DNA of 37,316 nt from positions 1 to 37,316 of the forward strand of contig JAHJPG010000123.1 of NCBI GenBank assembly GCA_018819925.1, in the 5' to 3' direction. The notes below the pieces were generated by a model. The model worked only from the letters and a program-made list of their open reading frames with translations. It was not told where the DNA came from and made no database searches. This DNA is from Pseudomonadota bacterium (GTDB taxonomy: Bacteria > Desulfobacterota > Desulfarculia > Desulfarculales > Desulfarculaceae). The position numbers and the translations under genes are program-made. This document shows positions 33,308 through 37,316 of the stretch, piece by piece. Within the stretch, counting starts at the first letter, position 1, and every line of letters starts with the position of its first letter.

Positions 33308-35773
33308 GTGGCCCCTGCCAAGAAAAAGCCCTTCCCTTTGTCCGTCACGGCCAATATTTCGCGCAGCCTTAAAAAACAGATGGTGCGCCAGGCCAGCCGG
33401 GTGGATTTTTATCGTCTGCTCCAGCATGTGGCCAACAGCGAATCCGGCCGCCCCTGGCTGGAGCGCTTCCGCGACATGCCTCCCTGCTCCCAAGAGGCCG
33501 GGGCCATCAAGGAGCGCGCCGCCGAGCTGACCATTGCCCAACTGGCGGCGGAAGGCCAGGAGTTCGACCCCAAGGTGGTGCGGAGCAACCTGGACTCCAT
33601 CGCCATGCGCTACGACCGGGAGATTCACGTCTACGGGGCCGCGGCGGTGGTGACCATGATGAACGGCTTTTTCAGCCAGCATGATCCCGCGGCCAGCTTC
33701 CTGTCCCCGGACCGGCGCGAACTGGCCCATATCGGCCAGCTCAAGGCCTACCGGGAGCAGGGCCTGGGGGTGGCCTACCTCATCAACCACTCCTCGCACC
33801 TTGACGAGTTTCTGGTGGCCGCGGTGCTGGCCCAGGAGGACCTGGGTCTGCCGGCCTTTGCCACCGGCGACAACATGATGGCCATCGAGAGCATCGCCCG
33901 AATTTTTTGGGTAGCCGCCTATGTGGTGCGCCGCCGGGGGGCCGACCGAGCCTACATGGCCACCCTTTTCAACTACTGCCGGGCCATGGCCGAGTGCGGG
34001 GGGCAGCAAAGCATCTTCTTGGAAGCCTGGGCCGGGGGGGCCCGCAGCCGCGACGGCAGCCTGCGCTACCCCCGCCGCCTGGTCACCCTGCGGGGGGCCC
34101 TGGCCGGGGAGCGGGAGCTGGTCATCCAGCCGGTGGCCGTCAGCTTCTCGATGGTGCCCGAAGACCTTTGCCTGGCCGCCCGCAAAGGGGCTCTCACCTG
34201 GATCAAAGGCCTCGGCGTCCTGCCCACCTTTGGGTGCATGCTGGCCCACCCCCGCTCCTGGCTCTGGCGCAGCATCCAGGGCCTCTATGGCCGGGCCTAC
34301 GTAACCCTGCCCCAGCCCCACCTGCTCTCGGAGTTGAAGGCGGCCCACGCCGCCGACCGCCAGGGCCGGGAGTTGGACGAGTTCGTGGCCCTGACCGCCA
34401 TCAGCGACATCGCCCGCTCCAAGAAGGTCATGGCCAGCCAACTCACCGCCCGGGGCTTGCAGCGGGCCCGGCGCCAGGGCATGCGCGATCTCAATGCGGC
34501 CACCAGCGCCGAACTGGAGGCCCTGACCAGCTATCACCTGGAGGCCTTCGGGGTGAAGCCGGACCTGGAGGACTTCATCCGGGACAACCCCATCTCCCTG
34601 GTGGTGGCCGACGGCCTCAAGACCTTGCGCCGCCGCGGGGTGGTGTGGCCCCTGAGGCGCGACAAGCGCCGCTTGCCCAAGGTGCGCTCTCCCCGTGGCC
34701 TGGGGTTCTACGCCACCCACGGCGACCGCCGCCTCTACTCCCCCACCGCCCAGGAAAACCTGGTGGTGGTGGGGGCCGGCGACTGGGGCTTCGCCCTTAC
34801 CAATTATCTGGGCAACCGCATGCTGGAGGGCCGCCGCTATCTGCATGCCAGCCTCGCCCTCTACGACTCCCGGCGGGAGCTCATAGAGCACCTGGCCTAC
34901 GACCGCAGCCCCGAGGGCCGCTTCGCGGAGCAACGCCTGCCCAAGAACGCCTTTGTCACCAGCGACCCGCCCAGCGCCTTCAAGAAGGCCAGCGAGGTGG
35001 TGGTGGCCTGCCCCTCCGAGTACCTGGCCAGCCAGGTGGAGGTGATCCTGGCCCACGCCGAGCAGGGGCTCAAGCTGGTGGTGGCCAGCCGGGGCCTGGC
35101 CCCGGAGGCCCCTTACCTGCCGGTGGCCCTGGTGCGCCGTATCGCCGCCCGGGCCGGCCGGGGGGACGTGGCGGTGTACGCCCTGGGCGGGGCGATGGGG
35201 GCCGGGGATTTGGTGGAGGGGCGCAGCGGCCGTTTGGTGGTGGCCGGCCCCGCCGCCGGGCGCGACGAATTGGCCAAGCTTTTCACCCTGGACCCGGTGA
35301 GCGTGGCGGTGAGCGACGACCCCCTGGGGGTTAACCTGGCCGCGACCCTGGCCCGGGTCTACGGGATGTGGGCCGGCTACCTCACCCGCCTGGGCCGGCT
35401 GAACCGGGCCTCGGCGGTGGGATACTATCTGGCCGACGCCTCGGCCGAGGCCATCGCCTTGGCCAACGCCCTGGGCGGAACGGAAAAAAGCTTCAGCGCG
35501 GCCAGCCCGGCCTGGTCCGCCGCCTTCGCGGCCAGCGGCCTGGGGGGCCAAGCCCGGGATTTTGGCCGCCGCATGGTCAGCCAGACCCGCCGGGGCCGCG
35601 AACCGGCCGCCGCCGCCGGCCGCCTGGCGCGGCAATTGGCCGAGGAGGGCCGCCCGCTCATCGCCTGGAAGGATCTGGGCTTGGCCGTCAAGATGGCCGG
35701 CTCCCTCCGGGTGGAGATGCCCATCCTGACCGAAGCCTGGGAAACCCTGATGGGGGGGGAGCCTAGCTCGTAG
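33308..35773 (+). CDS. PlsB-like acyltransferase fused to a GpsA-like domain
   Basis: An 821-aa two-part protein. Residues 1-450 are a PlsB-type glycerol-3-phosphate acyltransferase: the catalytic H-x4-D is NHSSHLDE (His161, Asp166), followed by [14 protein letters not shown] (238-250, the substrate-phosphate motif) and IQPVAVSF (273-280). Residues 485-815 look like glycerol-3-phosphate dehydrogenase: [18 protein letters not shown] with G-x-G-x-x-G (489-494), [18 protein letters not shown] and [10 protein letters not shown]. The dehydrogenase part is altered: where GpsA has GAVKNV with its catalytic Lys, this has ATLARV (679-684), and the SRN-RFG segment is not recognisable. The acyltransferase should work; the second half may be a substrate-binding or regulatory module. 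GTG at 33308 follows GCGAGGA. It converges with catalase, overlapping by 11 bp. Confidence 0.82.
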   Translation: MAPAKKKPFPLSVTANISRSLKKQMVRQASRVDFYRLLQHVANSESGRPWLERFRDMPPCSQEAGAIKERAAELTIAQLAAEGQEFDPKVVRSNLDSIAMRYDREIHVYGAAAVVTMMNGFFSQHDPAASFLSPDRRELAHIGQLKAYREQGLGVAYLINHSSHLDEFLVAAVLAQEDLGLPAFATGDNMMAIESIARIFWVAAYVVRRRGADRAYMATLFNYCRAMAECGGQQSIFLEAWAGGARSRDGSLRYPRRLVTLRGALAGERELVIQPVAVSFSMVPEDLCLAARKGALTWIKGLGVLPTFGCMLAHPRSWLWRSIQGLYGRAYVTLPQPHLLSELKAAHAADRQGRELDEFVALTAISDIARSKKVMASQLTARGLQRARRQGMRDLNAATSAELEALTSYHLEAFGVKPDLEDFIRDNPISLVVADGLKTLRRRGVVWPLRRDKRRLPKVRSPRGLGFYATHGDRRLYSPTAQENLVVVGAGDWGFALTNYLGNRMLEGRRYLHASLALYDSRRELIEHLAYDRSPEGRFAEQRLPKNAFVTSDPPSAFKKASEVVVACPSEYLASQVEVILAHAEQGLKLVVASRGLAPEAPYLPVALVRRIAARAGRGDVAVYALGGAMGAGDLVEGRSGRLVVAGPAAGRDELAKLFTLDPVSVAVSDDPLGVNLAATLARVYGMWAGYLTRLGRLNRASAVGYYLADASAEAIALANALGGTEKSFSAASPAWSAAFAASGLGGQARDFGRRMVSQTRRGREPAAAAGRLARQLAEEGRPLIAWKDLGLAVKMAGSLRVEMPILTEAWETLMGGEPSS

Positions 35774-37271
35774 CCTCGGCCCGCTGGTCCTTGCTCATGG
35801 CGGCCAGCGTTTTCACCCGTTCCAGGTCCAGGCCCAGGCCTTGGGCCACCTTGGTCCCGTAGTCCACGTCGCACTTGTAGAAGATCGCCGCCTGGCGCTC
35901 CTGGATGCGCTTGGCGGCCCCGCCCAGGTGCTCCACGATGTTGCCCACCAGGTGCTCCCGGGCCTGACCGTCCATTACCTTGCGGTAGAGGTTGCCCGGC
36001 TGCACGAAGTCGTCGTTGTCAAAGGCGTACTCGTGCCGCCCGGCCTCGCCCTCCAGGGGGAAGGGCGGCTCCTGGGCCGAGGGGTCCGGGGCTGGCCCGC
36101 CCATGCTGTTGGGCCAATAGTTGGGCCCGCCGCCCCCGCCGTGGTCCACCCGCATCGAGCCGTCGCGCTGATAGTTAAGCTCCGGGGCGTTTTTGGCCTG
36201 ATTTACTGGGATCAGGTGATAGTTGGGTCCCAGGCGGTGGAGGTGGGTGTCGTGGTAGGAGAACACCCGGGCCTGGAGCATCTTGTCCGGGCTGATGGCG
36301 ATGCCCGGCACCAGGTTGCCCGGGCTGAAGGCGGCTTGCTCCACCTCTGCGAAGTAGTTCACCGGGTTGCGGTCGAGCACCAGCTTGCCCACGGTGACCG
36401 GCGGCACCTCGGCGTGGGGCCATACCTTGGTGATGTCGAAGATGTCCCACTTGAAGTCCTTGGCCTGCTCCGGGGTGAGTATCTGCATCTCCAGGGTCCA
36501 GGAGGGGAACTCGCCCGCCTCGATGGCGTTGTACAGGTCCCGGGTGGCGTGGTCCGGGTCCTTGCCCTTTAGCGCCTCGGCCTCCTGCCGGGTGAGGTTC
36601 CTGATACCCTGGCCGGTCTTCAAGTGGTACTGCACCCACACGTAATCGCCCTGGGCGTTGTACCACTTGTAGGTGTGGCTGGAATAGCCGTTCATGTGGC
36701 GGTAGGTGGCCGGGGTGCCCCGGTCGGAGAAGAGCACGGTCACCTGGTGGGCCGACTCCGGGGTCAGGGAGAGAAAGTCCCAGAACATGTCCGGATCGGG
36801 CAGGTTGGTGGCCGGGTTGCGTTTCTGGGTGTGGATGAAGTCCGGGAACTTGAGGGGGTCGCGGATGAAAAAGACCGGGGTGTTGTTGCCGGTCATGTCG
36901 TAGTTGCCCTCTTCGGTGTAGAACTTCACCGCGAAGCCCCGGGGGTCCCGGGCCGCGTCGGCCGAGCCTTTCTCGCCGCCCACGGTGGAGAAGCGGGCGA
37001 AGACGTCGGTTTTCTTGCCCACCTCGCTTAAAAACTTGGCCTTGGTCCACTTGGTCACGTCGGCGGTGACCTCGAAGTAGCCGTAGGCTCCCGCGCCCTT
37101 GGCATGCACCACCCGCTCGGGGATGCGCTCGCGGTCGAAATGCCCCAGCTTTTCCAGCAGATGCGCGTCCTGCATCAAGACCGGCCCCCGGGGGCCGGCG
37201 GTCATGCTGTTCAAGTCGCCGCCCACCGGAGCGCCGAAAGCGTTGGTCATGGGTCTTTTTTTCTCGGACAT
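35763..37271 (-). CDS. katA: Monofunctional haem catalase
   Basis: Degrades hydrogen peroxide to water and oxygen. At 502 aa it is a small-subunit (clade 1/3) catalase. Catalytic His56 is in [17 protein letters not shown], the distal Asn129 is in [12 protein letters not shown], and the haem-ligand Tyr338 is in [17 protein letters not shown]. The C-terminal catalase-related helical domain (about 430-490) includes [20 protein letters not shown]. No signal peptide is present, so it is cytoplasmic. A strong AGGGAGGG ribosome site lies before the ATG at 37271. Its promoter would lie near the window end. Its stop overlaps the end of the convergent fusion gene. Confidence 0.97.
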   Translation of the reverse strand: MSEKKRPMTNAFGAPVGGDLNSMTAGPRGPVLMQDAHLLEKLGHFDRERIPERVVHAKGAGAYGYFEVTADVTKWTKAKFLSEVGKKTDVFARFSTVGGEKGSADAARDPRGFAVKFYTEEGNYDMTGNNTPVFFIRDPLKFPDFIHTQKRNPATNLPDPDMFWDFLSLTPESAHQVTVLFSDRGTPATYRHMNGYSSHTYKWYNAQGDYVWVQYHLKTGQGIRNLTRQEAEALKGKDPDHATRDLYNAIEAGEFPSWTLEMQILTPEQAKDFKWDIFDITKVWPHAEVPPVTVGKLVLDRNPVNYFAEVEQAAFSPGNLVPGIAISPDKMLQARVFSYHDTHLHRLGPNYHLIPVNQAKNAPELNYQRDGSMRVDHGGGGGPNYWPNSMGGPAPDPSAQEPPFPLEGEAGRHEYAFDNDDFVQPGNLYRKVMDGQAREHLVGNIVEHLGGAAKRIQERQAAIFYKCDVDYGTKVAQGLGLDLERVKTLAAMSKDQRAEATS

Positions 37272-37316
37272 GGATGCCCTCCCTTTAGGCTTTGGTTTGG
37301 CGGACAGCCCCTTTAG

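Noticed and set aside
33272-35635. 787-codon open frame antisense to the acyltransferase fusion
   Set aside because: Low-complexity translation, no ribosome site, and the sense strand has recognisable catalytic motifs throughout.

Overview
This is a GC-rich bacterial chromosome segment that reads as ordinary single-copy genome with good gene density. It has no rRNA, tRNA, CRISPR array, phage genes or transposase that I can recognise. The gene content (GatB, MtnA, long-form HisG with separate HisI, a PlsB-type acyltransferase fused to a GpsA-like domain, DsrE and DUF3795 proteins, a DUF2318/MacB-type ABC operon, KtrAB) and the very high GC fit a Desulfobacterota/deltaproteobacterium, possibly Desulfarculales-like. 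That assignment is inference from gene style, not from a marker gene.

Layout. 1-3640 (+): a strong sigma70-like promoter, a 66-aa His/Cys-rich protein, a KtrB/KtrA potassium uptake pair and a 4-bp overlapping MFS exporter. 3919-7609 (+): promoter, gatB-mtnA-ilvE as a tight operon, and a clear intrinsic terminator. 7611-9369: a repeat-rich stretch bracketing a small island (Phd antitoxin, RelE/ParE toxin, DUF3795 protein). 9370-13651 (-): engB with a class I aminotransferase (4-bp overlap), hisI-hisG (4-bp overlap) and rlmN. 13715-13973: a composite repeat element with perfect 17-bp terminal inverted repeats. 13971-16955 (-): DsrE-like protein with a BASS transporter, then a YaiI protein and a secreted HAD phosphatase. 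16978-21273 (-): a three-PAS hybrid histidine kinase and, upstream of it, a periplasmic binding protein. 21510-23848 (+): two GT4 glycosyltransferases. 23875-25555 (-): a secreted Ala/Lys/Glu-rich protein and rpiA. 25781-28835 (+): DUF4412 protein, a small secreted protein, a ZIP-like membrane protein and an alpha/beta hydrolase. 29080-31993 (-): an operon of a secreted Cys-rich protein, a DUF2318 protein, a MacB-type permease and an ATPase, with a strong promoter and a palindrome over its -35 box. 32185-33174 (-): class IV aminotransferase. 33308-35773 (+): the acyltransferase/GpsA-like fusion. 35763-37271 (-): catalase, converging with the fusion so that the two genes overlap by 11 bp.

The most unusual signals are not single genes. 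First, a 122-bp inverted-repeat-ended element occurs four times. In three cases it starts 0-11 nt after a stop codon and always in the same orientation relative to that gene. Second, a TAGCCC...ATTTCAC inverted-repeat motif supplies the stop codons of adjacent genes at two places. Third, the 821-aa fusion joins a PlsB-like acyltransferase that keeps its catalytic H-X4-D to a GpsA-like domain that has lost the usual catalytic lysine. Start codons were re-chosen from Shine-Dalgarno sites, overlaps, promoters and family N-termini. Several genes start with GTG or TTG.
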